This document shows positions 18,350 to 26,874 of a stretch of 48,488 nt of DNA, one piece after another. A program made the translations under genes and the position numbers. A model generated the notes under the pieces. It saw only the letters and a list, made by a program, of their open reading frames with translations, had not been told where the DNA came from and made no database searches. Within the stretch, counting starts at the first letter, position 1. Each line of letters starts with the position of its first letter. Origin of the DNA: Novosphingobium sp. UBA1948 (GTDB lineage: Bacteria; Pseudomonadota; Alphaproteobacteria; Sphingomonadales; Sphingomonadaceae); the NCBI GenBank assembly GCA_002336765.1, contig DDES01000200.1, forward strand, positions 1 through 48,488, in the 5' to 3' direction.

Positions 18350-19600
18350 CTAGCTCGACTTTTCCGGAGCGTCGCGATCGACCTTGATGATGTCTCCGGG
18401 AACCACGGGCGTGGTCTCCGTCGCGGGAATCTCCTCGACGGTCTCACCCGTCGTGCGAACGATCGTGAAGCGCAGGCGCGGCAGCGAGCCCGCGCTGGTA
18501 TATTGCTCCAAGCGATCGGAATAGGACGCGGCACCGTCCAGCAGGCGGCTCGTGGTTTCGAACTGCTCCTCGATGGAGCGGACTTCCGCCTTCACCCTTT
18601 GCAGCCCGGCAAGCGCATCCGAGCGATAGCGGCCGTCGAGTTCGGCGATGCGCGCGCGCGTCTCCTCGAGGGATCGCTCCGCGCGCAGCTTTTCCAGCTC
18701 CGCCTGTTTCTTCTCCCGCTGGACGTCGGAGAGATCCCGCTCCAGCGGCAGGACGCGATGAACGGCGAGTTTCTGGGCCGCGAGCTGGCGCGCCTTGTCC
18801 AACTCTTCCTCGAAGGCCGTAAGCTTCGTTTCGACGTCGGTCAGCTGCAGCGAAAGCGACTCGATTTCCCCCTCGCGAAGACGCAGCGTCGTTTCAAGCG
18901 CCTCCCGTTCGTTGCGATAGGCCTGCCTTGCGGCATCGAACAGCCGCTTCTGTTCCTCGAAGGCGGTGACAATATCCGCGGAAGCCGTGGACGGAGCCGC
19001 CGGCAAGGCATCGGCGCCGTCCGCCTGGGCCTGATAGCGTGTCTCCTCCGCCGTCAGATCGGCCCGGCGCAGCTCAAGCACCTTCAACTGGCCGCGGCTG
19101 TTGATGGCCGTACTTTCGAGATCCCATTCGGAAATGCGCTCCGAACGGTAGATGCCGCCGCTGAGGCTCAGCGCGTTGAGGACCAGCATTCCCGGCCGGT
19201 AGGCGTACTCCCCCGGCGTCGTCACCGTGCCGAGGATGTAGAACGGGCGATAGGCCACGATATCGACCGAGGTATCCGGCGACTGGCGCAGGTTCTGCTT
19301 GGCGCGCAGGCGATTGGCGATCTCGCTCGCCAGTTCGGAAGGCAACAGCCCCTTGGCGGGAACCTCGCCGATGACCGGCAGGGAGACATTGCCATTCGGA
19401 CCGACGGCCAGTTCCCCCGTCAATGCCGGCCACTCCGAGACGTAGATACGCACGCGATCCTGCGCTCCGAGGCGATACTCCATTGCCTGCGCGGCAGGCC
19501 CGCCGAACAGCACAAGCGCCGCAACGCCCGCCAGCGCCGTCCGCAGGCATCCAGCGATGCCGATCCGTGCGCGACCTGCCTGATGAACATCCCGCTGCAT
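18350..19600 (-). CDS. ExoF-like polysaccharide export protein (OPX/Wza family)
   Basis: The 416-residue protein should form the periplasmic/outer-membrane end of polysaccharide export. A signal peptide of about 39 residues ends at AQA and has no lipobox cysteine. The polysaccharide export domain covers about 43-125 (YRLGAQDRVRIYV), an SLBB-type segment about 125-205 (FYILGTVTTPGEYAYRPG), and a long charged coiled coil about 215-370. It has no C-terminal amphipathic helix like that of E. coli Wza. Size and layout match Sinorhizobium ExoF. ATG 19600 is chosen over a GTG at 19615 because GAAGGAGCAGGAA precedes it. It heads the operon with the Wzc-like and GT4 genes. Confidence 0.87.
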   Translation of the reverse strand: MQRDVHQAGRARIGIAGCLRTALAGVAALVLFGGPAAQAMEYRLGAQDRVRIYVSEWPALTGELAVGPNGNVSLPVIGEVPAKGLLPSELASEIANRLRAKQNLRQSPDTSVDIVAYRPFYILGTVTTPGEYAYRPGMLVLNALSLSGGIYRSERISEWDLESTAINSRGQLKVLELRRADLTAEETRYQAQADGADALPAAPSTASADIVTAFEEQKRLFDAARQAYRNEREALETTLRLREGEIESLSLQLTDVETKLTAFEEELDKARQLAAQKLAVHRVLPLERDLSDVQREKKQAELEKLRAERSLEETRARIAELDGRYRSDALAGLQRVKAEVRSIEEQFETTSRLLDGAASYSDRLEQYTSAGSLPRLRFTIVRTTGETVEEIPATETTPVVPGDIIKVDRDAPEKSS

Positions 19601-19716
19601 TTCCTGCTCCTTCACCTACGGGTTCCGTCGGGAACTGAATATGGGCAAGCCATAACCTGACGCGGTAAATCTCAGGCTAATGTGCCACTTTCGCGCGATG
19701 AAGCGGTGAAGTTTAT

Positions 19717-21060
19717 CTAACTATGGTTAGCGAGCATGCCGGAACCGGCTCCGGGCAGAGGCGAACGCTCCCGCACGGATTGCCTGCTGCTTGCGAGCGC
19801 AAACGTCATGCCCATGACGATCGCAAGAAGATACTGCACCTCCTTGCCGAACAGGATCCACTCGTAGGCGGAATGAACGCAGGCCGCCGCAAGCGCCATG
19901 GCACATCCGTAGAGCAGCGTGCCGCGCGGCGTATTGCGCAGCCGCCATCCCCCGGAAAGCGCGAGCAGAAGCGGCGTTGCCAGCATGAGAGCGAAGGCCA
20001 CGAGGCCCGGATACCCCGTCTCCGCGCCGGTCAGGAAATAGGCGTTGTGGACGATGTTGTTCCTGTTGCCTTCCGCAACCGCGACGCCGGCCCGCTCGGA
20101 ATAGCCCAGGTCCCTTGCGATCAGGACATAGTGGTTCATGCCAATGCCTAGGGGGTGATCCTGAAGGATGTAGCGCGCCGCCCGATTGAACGCGGCCCGC
20201 TCGTCATATGCATCCTCCTGCAGGGGATCGTTCGCGAAGCGGTTCTGGAAGGATGACACCGCGAGAGGAGCGATGGCCAGGAGCGCCAGGAGGCCGACGG
20301 CCATGACCGCCACCTTTCGCCGCGTCAGCCCGGCGAGCGCCATGCCCGCGAAGGTGAGAGCGGTGAAAAGGGCCGCGACACCGACGGCGCCGCGCGACGC
20401 AGTCAGGATTACCGTCACGAGCGTCATCGCCACGGTGGAGGCCACATAGACAAAGCGGCGCTCGCCCGCCAGCAACAGCGCGAGATGGGCATAGAGCACG
20501 AAATGGACCGCCATGCCCAATGTGTTCTGGTGAATGAAAAGTCCGGGTGTCTGGGACAGTCCCTCTCCGAACCGCTGCCACAGAACGGTCAGGAACTGCA
20601 CGGCGATGCCGACCGCCATGCCGCGCAGCAGGAGATAGGGAACCTCCTCATAGGCGCAGGCCCGCGCGACCACGACCGCGATGAAGAACATACGGAAGAA
20701 CTGCCAGACGCCGAAAAAGGCCGCGAGCGGCTCGGCCGCCTGCAGCATGGAAAGCGCGGCGGCCGCCAGATAGAGCGCGAAAGGCAGGAAATAGACGACC
20801 GGCGTCCGCTGCCTCGGCAGGCTGAAGAAGGCGGCCAATGCGAGAAAGTCCAGGATGGACAGTTCCATGCCATAGACGAAACCGATCCACCGCCCCCCCC
20901 AGGACACGAGCCCGATATCGAAGAGCGGAACGGAGGCGAGAAAGAAGGGAGCGGCTCCGAAGAAGATCCAGAAACCACGGTTCACCACGGCGTACCGTTG
21001 CAGAAGCAGGGACAGCGGCAGAATGCTGCAGAGGACGACGGCGACGAACGCGAATTTCAT
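19717..21060 (-). CDS. O-antigen ligase/Wzy-type polymerase
   Basis: A highly hydrophobic 447-residue protein with about 11-12 membrane segments. It has a large periplasmic loop near residues 280-340 containing HPLGIGMNHY and IVHNAYFLTGAETG, the pattern of the Wzy_C/O-antigen-ligase family. In a locus with a flippase and export genes it is most likely the polymerase that joins repeat units, but ligase and polymerase cannot be told apart by sequence. It lies upstream of the ExoF-like gene with a 116-base gap, large enough to hold a separate promoter. Confidence 0.8.
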   Translation of the reverse strand: MKFAFVAVVLCSILPLSLLLQRYAVVNRGFWIFFGAAPFFLASVPLFDIGLVSWGGRWIGFVYGMELSILDFLALAAFFSLPRQRTPVVYFLPFALYLAAAALSMLQAAEPLAAFFGVWQFFRMFFIAVVVARACAYEEVPYLLLRGMAVGIAVQFLTVLWQRFGEGLSQTPGLFIHQNTLGMAVHFVLYAHLALLLAGERRFVYVASTVAMTLVTVILTASRGAVGVAALFTALTFAGMALAGLTRRKVAVMAVGLLALLAIAPLAVSSFQNRFANDPLQEDAYDERAAFNRAARYILQDHPLGIGMNHYVLIARDLGYSERAGVAVAEGNRNNIVHNAYFLTGAETGYPGLVAFALMLATPLLLALSGGWRLRNTPRGTLLYGCAMALAAACVHSAYEWILFGKEVQYLLAIVMGMTFALASSRQSVRERSPLPGAGSGMLANHS

Positions 21061-21283
21061 CAGACGTGATCCTACTTCCTCTCATGGCCGGAGCGATGCC
21101 AGGCTGCGCCCATTCAAGCAAAGGAAGGTTAACCAGATTCCTATGAAACGGCCGCAGCCGCGACAAAATCAGCGGCTCACCTCCTTCCGTTGCCTATGAC
21201 GGGGCGGCGGTTAACCCGGCAAAAAGGTCTGCGGCCTTAAAAGATCGGGAACGAAGACAGGACCCGTCGGGCTGGGAATACAC

Positions 21284-22486
21284 ATGGAGACAATCCTCTT
21301 CTGGCTTCTTTTGGCGGCCATTGCCGGTCTCTCGGCCGTAACGCTGCTCTACGCCCTGGAAATCGCCGCCGCCTTTCCCGCCGCCCGCCGCCCGCCCCTG
21401 CCCCCGGCGGATGCGCCCCGGCCGGCTGCGGCAATTCTCGTTCCCGCCCATAACGAAGAACTCGTCCTGCGCGACACGCTGGCGGCGATCCTTGCCGCGA
21501 AAGGCGAGAAGGACCGTCTGCTTGTTGTCGCCGACAACTGCACGGACGCGACGGCAAGCCTTGCGCGGGCCGCGGGGGTCGAGGTACTCGAACGTCACGA
21601 TACGCAGCGCAGGGGCAAGGGTTACGCCCTCGATGCCGGCATGCGCCTGCTCGCCGAAACCCCGCCCGATATCGTCATCATCATCGACGCGGACTGTTTT
21701 CCCGCTCGCGACGCCTTCGAGCGGCTGGTCTCCATGACGGCGGCGACGCAACGTCCCGTCCAATCGCTTTCTCTGATGACTGTTCCCGAAGGTGCCGCGC
21801 TCAATCTGCAGGTGGCGCAGTTCGCCTTCGCCCTCAAGAATCAGGTACGGATGCGGGGCCTGCACTACCTCGGCATACCCTGCCATCTTGCAGGCAGCGG
21901 CATGGCCTTTCCGTGGTCCATGATATCGCAGATGGACCTCGCCCACGGCCATCTCGTCGAGGACATGAAACTGGGCCTCGACCTGGCATGCAGGGGCAAA
22001 GGTCCGGTCTTCTGCGAAGGTGCAGTCGTGCTGAGCCCCTTCCCCGAAACCGAGGGCGCCTTGGAGACCCAACGGAACCGCTGGGTTGGCGGCCACCTGG
22101 CACTGACCACGCAAGCCCTAAAAGGGCTTCCCGGCCTTCTGGCCCGCGGCAACGTCATCGGCGCACTGACGACGATCGCGACCGTGATTCCGCCGCTTAC
22201 GATCCTTCTGGCGCTGCTTCTCGGCTCTCTGCTGGCGGCCATGGCAGCGGCGCTCCTCATGCCAGGCAGCATGGTACTGCCCGCGCTTTCGGCGGCCAAT
22301 CTGCTGATCTTCGTCCTGGCGACAGGGGCAGCCTGGTATCGTTTCGGACGCGGCATGCTTCCCGCCCGTTCCCTGAAACGGCTACCGCTGCTGCTTCTGG
22401 CACGCCTTGCGAAAATTCCCGGCGCGATCAAGGCATCCAGAAACGGTGCATGGATCCGGACGGATCGCGGCTCAGGCCCGCGCTGA
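21284..22486 (+). CDS. Membrane-bound family 2 glycosyltransferase
   Basis: This 400-residue processive-like GT2 enzyme has an N-terminal membrane helix (residues 3-28), the nucleotide loop VPAHNEE at 53-59, DADC at 135-138, ED at 226-227 and QRNRW at 263-267 (the Q-x-x-R-W motif), then two or three C-terminal membrane segments near 285-345. That motif set occurs in cellulose/hyaluronan-synthase-like enzymes and in single-step transferases of exopolysaccharide loci. It is transcribed alone and divergently from the polymerase gene. Substrate unknown. Confidence 0.87.
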   Translation: METILFWLLLAAIAGLSAVTLLYALEIAAAFPAARRPPLPPADAPRPAAAILVPAHNEELVLRDTLAAILAAKGEKDRLLVVADNCTDATASLARAAGVEVLERHDTQRRGKGYALDAGMRLLAETPPDIVIIIDADCFPARDAFERLVSMTAATQRPVQSLSLMTVPEGAALNLQVAQFAFALKNQVRMRGLHYLGIPCHLAGSGMAFPWSMISQMDLAHGHLVEDMKLGLDLACRGKGPVFCEGAVVLSPFPETEGALETQRNRWVGGHLALTTQALKGLPGLLARGNVIGALTTIATVIPPLTILLALLLGSLLAAMAAALLMPGSMVLPALSAANLLIFVLATGAAWYRFGRGMLPARSLKRLPLLLLARLAKIPGAIKASRNGAWIRTDRGSGPR

Positions 22487-22515
22487 AGCGCCTCGCCTGC
22501 CGGCGCCGCGTGGTC

Positions 22516-23325
22516 TCAGGCGCTCGAGGCTCCCGCGGAGGAGCCGGTCTTGCCCCTGATCCTTCTGACGACCTCCTGCAGAAAGAGGCCGAGCAACGGC
22601 ACGAAGGCATAGACATACCGGCGCCACAAGCGGCGCGGATCGGACATCAGCCTGTGGAACCATTCGAGGCAGAAGCGCTGCATGATCATCGGCGCGCGCT
22701 TCTTCAGTCCGACGATGAATTCGAGCGACGCACCGCAACACAGGGCAACGCCTGTCGCGCCCGGCGTCTTGGAAATCTCATGCGCGATGAGCTCCGACTG
22801 CGGAGAGCCGATGGCAATGAACACATAATCCGGCTGGCAGCGCGCGGCAAAATCGGCGCAGGCGAGCAAGGCGGCCCGGTCGTTGAGGACGCCGACGGGC
22901 GGAACGTGCCACACGAAGTCGATCTGCGGGAACGCCGCCGCCATCGCCTCGCCGACCTCTTCATAGGGCGAGATCAGGGCAACCTTGTCGCCTGGCTTGA
23001 TTTCCTCGTAAAACAGCCGCGTCGTCAGGTCCGAGCCCGTGACAAGGTTGAGACGGGAGGAGAGCAGCCGCGACAGCCAGGAGATCGGCTTGCTGTCGCA
23101 AAGCGAAAGCCAAGCCTTATCATAGATTTCGGCAAGGCGCTTATCGCCGCGCAGGCGCACGATATGATCGACATTCGGTGTCACGATGTAGCGAAACGAC
23201 CCGGATCCCCGCTGGCCGCGAATGAGCTCGACGGCGCCTTCAAAGCCTACATTCGTGAACGTCACATTGAAGAGACGCTCTCTGCGCAACGCTCGGCTTT
23301 TCCCGGATCCGTGCTCAATTCCCAT
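22516..23325 (-). CDS. WecG/TagA/CpsF-family glycosyltransferase
   Basis: This 269-residue GT26 enzyme has the family signatures: TPNVDH near 49-54, a CQPDYVFIAIGSPQSE stretch, GASLEFIVG, and EWFHRLMSDPRRLWRRY near the C-terminus, which is the membrane-association region. Family members usually add the second sugar to an undecaprenyl-linked first sugar. That implies a separate initiating phosphotransferase, which the window lacks. It converges on the GT2 gene with 29 bases between stops, and its upstream region is AT-rich. Confidence 0.9.
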   Translation of the reverse strand: MGIEHGSGKSRALRRERLFNVTFTNVGFEGAVELIRGQRGSGSFRYIVTPNVDHIVRLRGDKRLAEIYDKAWLSLCDSKPISWLSRLLSSRLNLVTGSDLTTRLFYEEIKPGDKVALISPYEEVGEAMAAAFPQIDFVWHVPPVGVLNDRAALLACADFAARCQPDYVFIAIGSPQSELIAHEISKTPGATGVALCCGASLEFIVGLKKRAPMIMQRFCLEWFHRLMSDPRRLWRRYVYAFVPLLGLFLQEVVRRIRGKTGSSAGASSA

Positions 23326-23636
23326 AATACAAACACCACAACATCAACTATCGTTCACTAATTCGGCATAATGCAACTTACGGCTTAAAAGGAAAGCCTT
23401 AGAAAAATTTAACCTTAATGTATAAAGGTTTAACAATATTTCGCGGGAAAGCGGCCCGCCTTGCCGTGAAGGCCGCAAACTGGCGTTCTCACCCGACCAG
23501 ATACCGTTCCACCAGTATCATCCCGGAACACTTCCAAGATAGCGAGCGCGAATGAAGGCTGCGGCCGCAGGCAGCGGCGCTATTTCGCGTCGGGGCACAG
23601 CGCAAGACTGACGGGGCGGCAGTCTCGCCGGAAAAG
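23326..23636. other. Non-coding stretch upstream of the CpsF-type gene
   Basis: This gene-free stretch runs from the CpsF-type start to the DUF3597 terminator. About 23,330-23,440 is AT-rich, like the NRPS/PKS control region, and holds an imperfect inverted repeat near 23,408-23,433 (TTTAACCTTAA against TTAAACCTTTA) that could be part of a promoter or operator. The remaining part to 23,636 is GC-rich, and I see no gene or RNA in it. Confidence 0.4.
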
Positions 23637-23665
23637 ATAGCCCACCGGAGGCTCCGGTGGGCTAT
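23637..23665 (-). terminator. Rho-independent terminator of the DUF3597 gene
   Basis: A perfect 14-base inverted repeat (ATAGCCCACCGGAG and complement) starts 8 bases past the stop codon on the minus strand and is followed there by CTTTTCC. It stops transcription coming from the tRNA side before the polysaccharide locus. Confidence 0.85.
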
Positions 23666-23673
23666 TGCGTCGA

Positions 23674-24129
23674 TTAGTCCAGCAATTCGGCGGGAACCTT
23701 GCCGCCGTTCTCGGCCAGCGCCTTCAGAAGCGCCTTGTGCAGCCAGATATTCATCGTAGCAGAATCGCTCTTGTCGCCGGTATAGCCCAGTTCGTCAGCC
23801 AGCTCCTTGCGCTCCTGAAGGCTGGCATCCATGCCGAGTGCCTTCATCATGTCCACGATGGACTTGCGCCAATCGAGCTTCTGGCCGTTCTTCTTGACGG
23901 CGGCGTCCAGAATGGCGGCAACGTCCACGGCAGCGCTGGAGGCGGGTTTTGCCTCTGCCGGCGTCGCGGCGGTTCCAGTGCCGGCCGTCGTCGTCGGCGT
24001 TGCCGAAACATCGGCCGTCACCGGCTTGACAGCGTCCGCAGTGATCGTCTCATTCGACGCGGTTTCAACCGGCTTTGCCTCTTGCGCCTTGCCAAAAAGC
24101 TTTTCCTTGATGGAACTGAAGATACCCAT
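23674..24129 (-). CDS. DUF3597-family protein
   Basis: The protein is 151 residues long. It starts with MGIFSSIKEKLFGKA, continues with a low-complexity Ala/Thr/Pro-rich linker (about 25-65), and ends in a compact domain (about 66-151) with KLDWRKSIVDMMKALGMD and LADELGYTGD. This is the DUF3597 domain, common in alphaproteobacteria and without a known function; its fold resembles a small helical bundle. ACAGGAGACAGAC before the ATG is a good ribosome site. It stands alone with its own terminator between the polysaccharide locus and tRNA-Gln. Confidence 0.8.
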   Translation of the reverse strand: MGIFSSIKEKLFGKAQEAKPVETASNETITADAVKPVTADVSATPTTTAGTGTAATPAEAKPASSAAVDVAAILDAAVKKNGQKLDWRKSIVDMMKALGMDASLQERKELADELGYTGDKSDSATMNIWLHKALLKALAENGGKVPAELLD

Positions 24130-24313
24130 GTCTGTCTCCTGTTGTGTTCTATAGTCCGCTCTGACTCGGCAGGATGATAATAGTGGCGACAGCCGTCATT
24201 TCAATGAAAGCAGTTCACGCGGCAAACGATCCATGCACGGCATGCGCAAGACTGCAACGCACATCTCTCGTCAGCGTTTTATAAATATCTGATTTTATTG
24301 ATAAAAACAGCCG

Positions 24314-24388
24314 TGGCTGGGGCGCCAGGATTCGAACCTGGGAATGGCGGTACCAAAAACCGCTGCCTTACCGCTTGGCTACGCCCCA
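24314..24388 (-). tRNA. tRNA-Gln (anticodon UUG)
   Basis: A 75-nt cloverleaf: acceptor TGGGGCG pairs with CGCCCCA followed by G and an encoded CCA. The D arm is GCC/GGC, the anticodon stem GCGGT/ACCGC holds the loop TTTTGGT (anticodon TTG), and the T arm CCAGG/CCTGG holds TTCGAAT. The 3' end faces the accessory region, as is typical for tRNA genes used as integration sites. Confidence 0.96.
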
Positions 24389-24467
24389 GCATGCCGATGC
24401 GTTTGATCGGGAAAGCGCGCTTAGCCGCATTGCACGGGAAAGGGAAGGGGGTTTTCGCATGGCTGCG

Positions 24468-24479
24468 CCCCCCCCCCCC
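24468..24479. repeat. Homopolymer of 12 C
   Basis: A run of 12 cytosines lies between the tRNA-Gln 5' end and the stop of the YghU-type gene. It is not inside a gene. It may be a slippage-prone tract or a sequencing artefact. Confidence 0.7.
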
Positions 24480-24496
24480 ATGGACCTTAATGTGCC

Positions 24497-25330
24497 TTAC
24501 AGCTCCAGCCCGTCGAAATCGCTGACGGCATGGCGTTCGCGCAGCCCGTCGCGCGCGTTCACTTTGCGGCCGCGCTTCACGGCGGGGCGGGCGTAAAGCT
24601 CGTTAGCCCAGCGCGCGAGATGCTCGTATTCGTGGAGCGCAAGGAAGGTGTCGGCCCCCGCATAGGACAGGCCCAGCGACAGGCCGCCCAGCCACGGAAA
24701 GGCCGCGAAATCGGCGATGGTCAGCTCATCGCCCGCCAGATAGCGTGACACGGCCAGCCTTTTGTCGGCCACATCGAGCAGGCGTTTGGTTTCCATCGCA
24801 TAGCGGTTGATGGCATATTCGATCTTCACCGGCGCATATTGGTAGAAATGGCCAAAGCCGCCGCCGATGAAAGGCGCGCTGCCCATTTGCCAGTTGAGCC
24901 AGTTGAAGGTCTCGGTGCGGGCGGGGCCGCTGGCGGGCAGGAAGGCGCCGAATTTCTCGGCCAGATGGATCAGGATCGAGCCGGATTCAAACACGCGCAC
25001 CGGCTGCGGCCCGCTGCGGTCGAGCAGGGCGGGAATCTTGGAATTGGGGTTGATGGCCACGAAATCCGAGCCAAACTGGTCGCCCGCACCAATGTCGATG
25101 AACCACGCATCATAATCCGCCGCATGGCCTGCCTCGAGCAATTCCTCGAGCAGGATCGTCACCTTCTGCCCGTTGGGCGTGGCCAGCGAATAGAGTTGCA
25201 GCGGGTGCTCGCCCACCGGCAGCGCCGTCTCGTGGGTGGCGCCGGATACGGGGCGGTTGATATTGGCAAACTGGCCGCCGCTGGGGGCGTCCCATGTCCA
25301 GACTTTCGGGGGTGTATAGTCGTCGGCCAT
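24497..25330 (-). CDS. yghU: YghU-type glutathione transferase / disulfide-bond oxidoreductase
   Basis: A 277-residue cytosolic thiol oxidoreductase with disulfide reductase and peroxidase activity in the characterised E. coli relative. The N-terminal extension (KVWTWDAPSGGQFANINRP, with PVSGATHE following) and LYSLATPNGQKVTILLEELL, PNSKIPAL and ESGSILIHLAEKFG are characteristic of YghU; GFGHFYQYAPVKIEYAINRY lies in the helical domain. The ATG at 25330 is preferred to a much longer frame because GAGAGGA precedes it and it aligns with the family start. It lies downstream of ilvE, past a terminator. Confidence 0.93.
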   Translation of the reverse strand: MADDYTPPKVWTWDAPSGGQFANINRPVSGATHETALPVGEHPLQLYSLATPNGQKVTILLEELLEAGHAADYDAWFIDIGAGDQFGSDFVAINPNSKIPALLDRSGPQPVRVFESGSILIHLAEKFGAFLPASGPARTETFNWLNWQMGSAPFIGGGFGHFYQYAPVKIEYAINRYAMETKRLLDVADKRLAVSRYLAGDELTIADFAAFPWLGGLSLGLSYAGADTFLALHEYEHLARWANELYARPAVKRGRKVNARDGLRERHAVSDFDGLEL

Positions 25331-25428
25331 CGCGTGATCCTCTCGCTCGGGGGTGCGTGGAAGATAGGCGCGCGCAGACCAGCCCGCCAGTGCCGGTGGC
25401 GAAAAGATTGCCTTGGCGGGCAACAAGA

Positions 25429-25455
25429 AAAAGCGGAGCCGTTGGCCCCGCTTTT
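25429..25455 (-). terminator. Rho-independent terminator after ilvE
   Basis: Twelve-base arms (AAAAGCGGAGCC against GGCCCCGCTTTT, one G-U type mismatch) around a 3-base loop lie 22 bases past the ilvE stop, with five T followed by CTTG on the minus strand. Confidence 0.8.
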
Positions 25456-25476
25456 CCCTGCCTACAGTCCAAAGGA

Positions 25477-26580
25477 TCAGGCGATCTTGACGACCCAGCC
25501 ATGGGTGTCGGCCACCTGACCGCGCTGGATCGCCACCAGCTTGTCTTTCAGCTTGGCCGTGGTCTGGCCCGGGCCGCCGCTGCCGATGGTGAAGCTGGTG
25601 CCATCGGGCGAGGCCACGCGGCCCACCGGCGTCACCACCGCCGCCGTGCCACAGGCGAAGGTTTCGAGCAGCTTGCCGCTGGCGGCATCAGCCTGCCACT
25701 GGTCGATGCTGTAGCGTTCCTCGCGGATGGTGAGGCCTTCCTCGCGGGCCAGTGCGATCAGGCTGGCGCGGGTGATGCCCGGCAGGATCGTGCCCGACAG
25801 CGGCGGGGTCAGCAGGCTGCCGTCGTCAAACGCGAAGAACAGGTTCATGCCGCCCAGCTCTTCCACCCACTTGTGTTCGGCGGCGTCGAGAAACAGCACC
25901 TGATCGTGGCCGCGGGCAAAGGCTTCGGCGGTGGGGACGAGGCTGGCGGCATAATTGCCGCCGCATTTGGCCGCGCCCGTGCCGCCCGGCGCCGCGCGAG
26001 TGTACTGGCTGACCCAGATCGACACCGCAGGCGCGCCCGACTTGAAGTAATTGCCGGCGGGGCTGGCGATCACGATGAACTTGTATTGCTTGGCCGAGCG
26101 CACGCCCAGAAAAGGCTCGGTGGCGATCATGAAGGGGCGCAGATAGAGCGAGGCGCCTTCCTGTTCCGGGATCCATGCCGCATCGGCCAGCACGATCTGC
26201 TTCACCGCTTCGACAAAGGCTTCAACCGGCAGTTCGGGCATGGCCAGCCGCGTGGCGCTGGTGTTGAAACGCTCGGCATTGGCCTCGGGCCGGAACAGCG
26301 CGATCGAGCCGTCGGGATGCTTGTAGGCCTTCAGGCCCTCGAAGATCTCCTGCGCATAATGCAGCACGCTGGCCGCCGGATCGAGCGGGATCGGGCCACG
26401 CGGGCCGATGACCGCATCATGCCAGCCCTTTCCTTCCGTCCATTCGATGGTTACCATGTGGTCGGTGAAATTGGTGCCGAAGCCGGGGTTGGCCAGAATG
26501 CTCGCGCGAACTTCGTCGCTGGTGGGCGCGGGGTGGGGCAAACGGGCGAATTGCAGAGGGGCTTCGGCGAGGCTCGCCAT
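25477..26580 (-). CDS. ilvE: Branched-chain amino acid aminotransferase
   Basis: This 367-residue PLP enzyme of fold type IV carries out the last step of Val, Leu and Ile synthesis, and the first of their breakdown, with 2-oxoglutarate/glutamate. FTDHMVTIEW, HYAQEIFEGLKAY, RPEANAERF, SLYLRPF and KCGGNYAAS (with the Schiff-base lysine) are family II BCAT signatures. AAGGAG sits about 10 bases before the ATG. The 600-base upstream region carries a small ORF and a terminator-like hairpin, so control by attenuation is possible, but the small ORF is not rich in Ile, Leu or Val codons. Confidence 0.95.
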   Translation of the reverse strand: MASLAEAPLQFARLPHPAPTSDEVRASILANPGFGTNFTDHMVTIEWTEGKGWHDAVIGPRGPIPLDPAASVLHYAQEIFEGLKAYKHPDGSIALFRPEANAERFNTSATRLAMPELPVEAFVEAVKQIVLADAAWIPEQEGASLYLRPFMIATEPFLGVRSAKQYKFIVIASPAGNYFKSGAPAVSIWVSQYTRAAPGGTGAAKCGGNYAASLVPTAEAFARGHDQVLFLDAAEHKWVEELGGMNLFFAFDDGSLLTPPLSGTILPGITRASLIALAREEGLTIREERYSIDQWQADAASGKLLETFACGTAAVVTPVGRVASPDGTSFTIGSGGPGQTTAKLKDKLVAIQRGQVADTHGWVVKIA

Positions 26581-26724
26581 GGTAACACGACTCCTTGGAT
26601 AGCAGATGGCGCGCTTTGAATGAAAGTTGCGCGCAGCGCAAGCTATTTGTAATTAAAAACCCAAGTTTTACGAATAGCACCAATCGCCCCGCCCGAAAAC
26701 CGCTTCTTTCGCCCCATAAATGAG

Positions 26725-26758
26725 AAAGCCCGCAGTCCGCCAAGGGACTACGGGCTTT
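26725..26758 (-). terminator. Terminator-like hairpin between the small ORF and ilvE
   Basis: AAAGCCCG and AGTCC pair with GGACT and CGGGCTTT across a single mismatched base and a 5-base loop, with A-rich and T-rich sides. It is nearly symmetrical and could act on either strand. On the minus strand it follows the small ORF and precedes ilvE by about 145 bases. Confidence 0.6.
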
Positions 26759-26817
26759 CGCATGGTCAGCGGCCAGAAAGTGCCGCAAGTCGAAGCCTTT
26801 ATCGCCTAATCTCGCAC

Positions 26818-26874
26818 CTAGCGATAATGCTCCGCAATGCGGAAGTCCGACCTCTGTGCTGAACCATGAGACAT
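26818..26874 (-). CDS. Candidate 18-residue small protein or leader peptide
   Basis: The frame encodes MSHGSAQRSDFRIAEHYR and ends in TAG. It is preceded by AAAGGAGGTGATCC, which complements the whole 3' tail of 16S rRNA, at ideal spacing to the ATG. Such a perfect ribosome site is very unlikely by chance. The hairpin at 26725-26758 lies about 60 bases past the stop. The peptide has no run of branched-chain codons, so classic ilv attenuation is not indicated. It may be an independent small mRNA or a translated leader. No known family is recognised. Confidence 0.55.
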   Translation of the reverse strand: MSHGSAQRSDFRIAEHYR

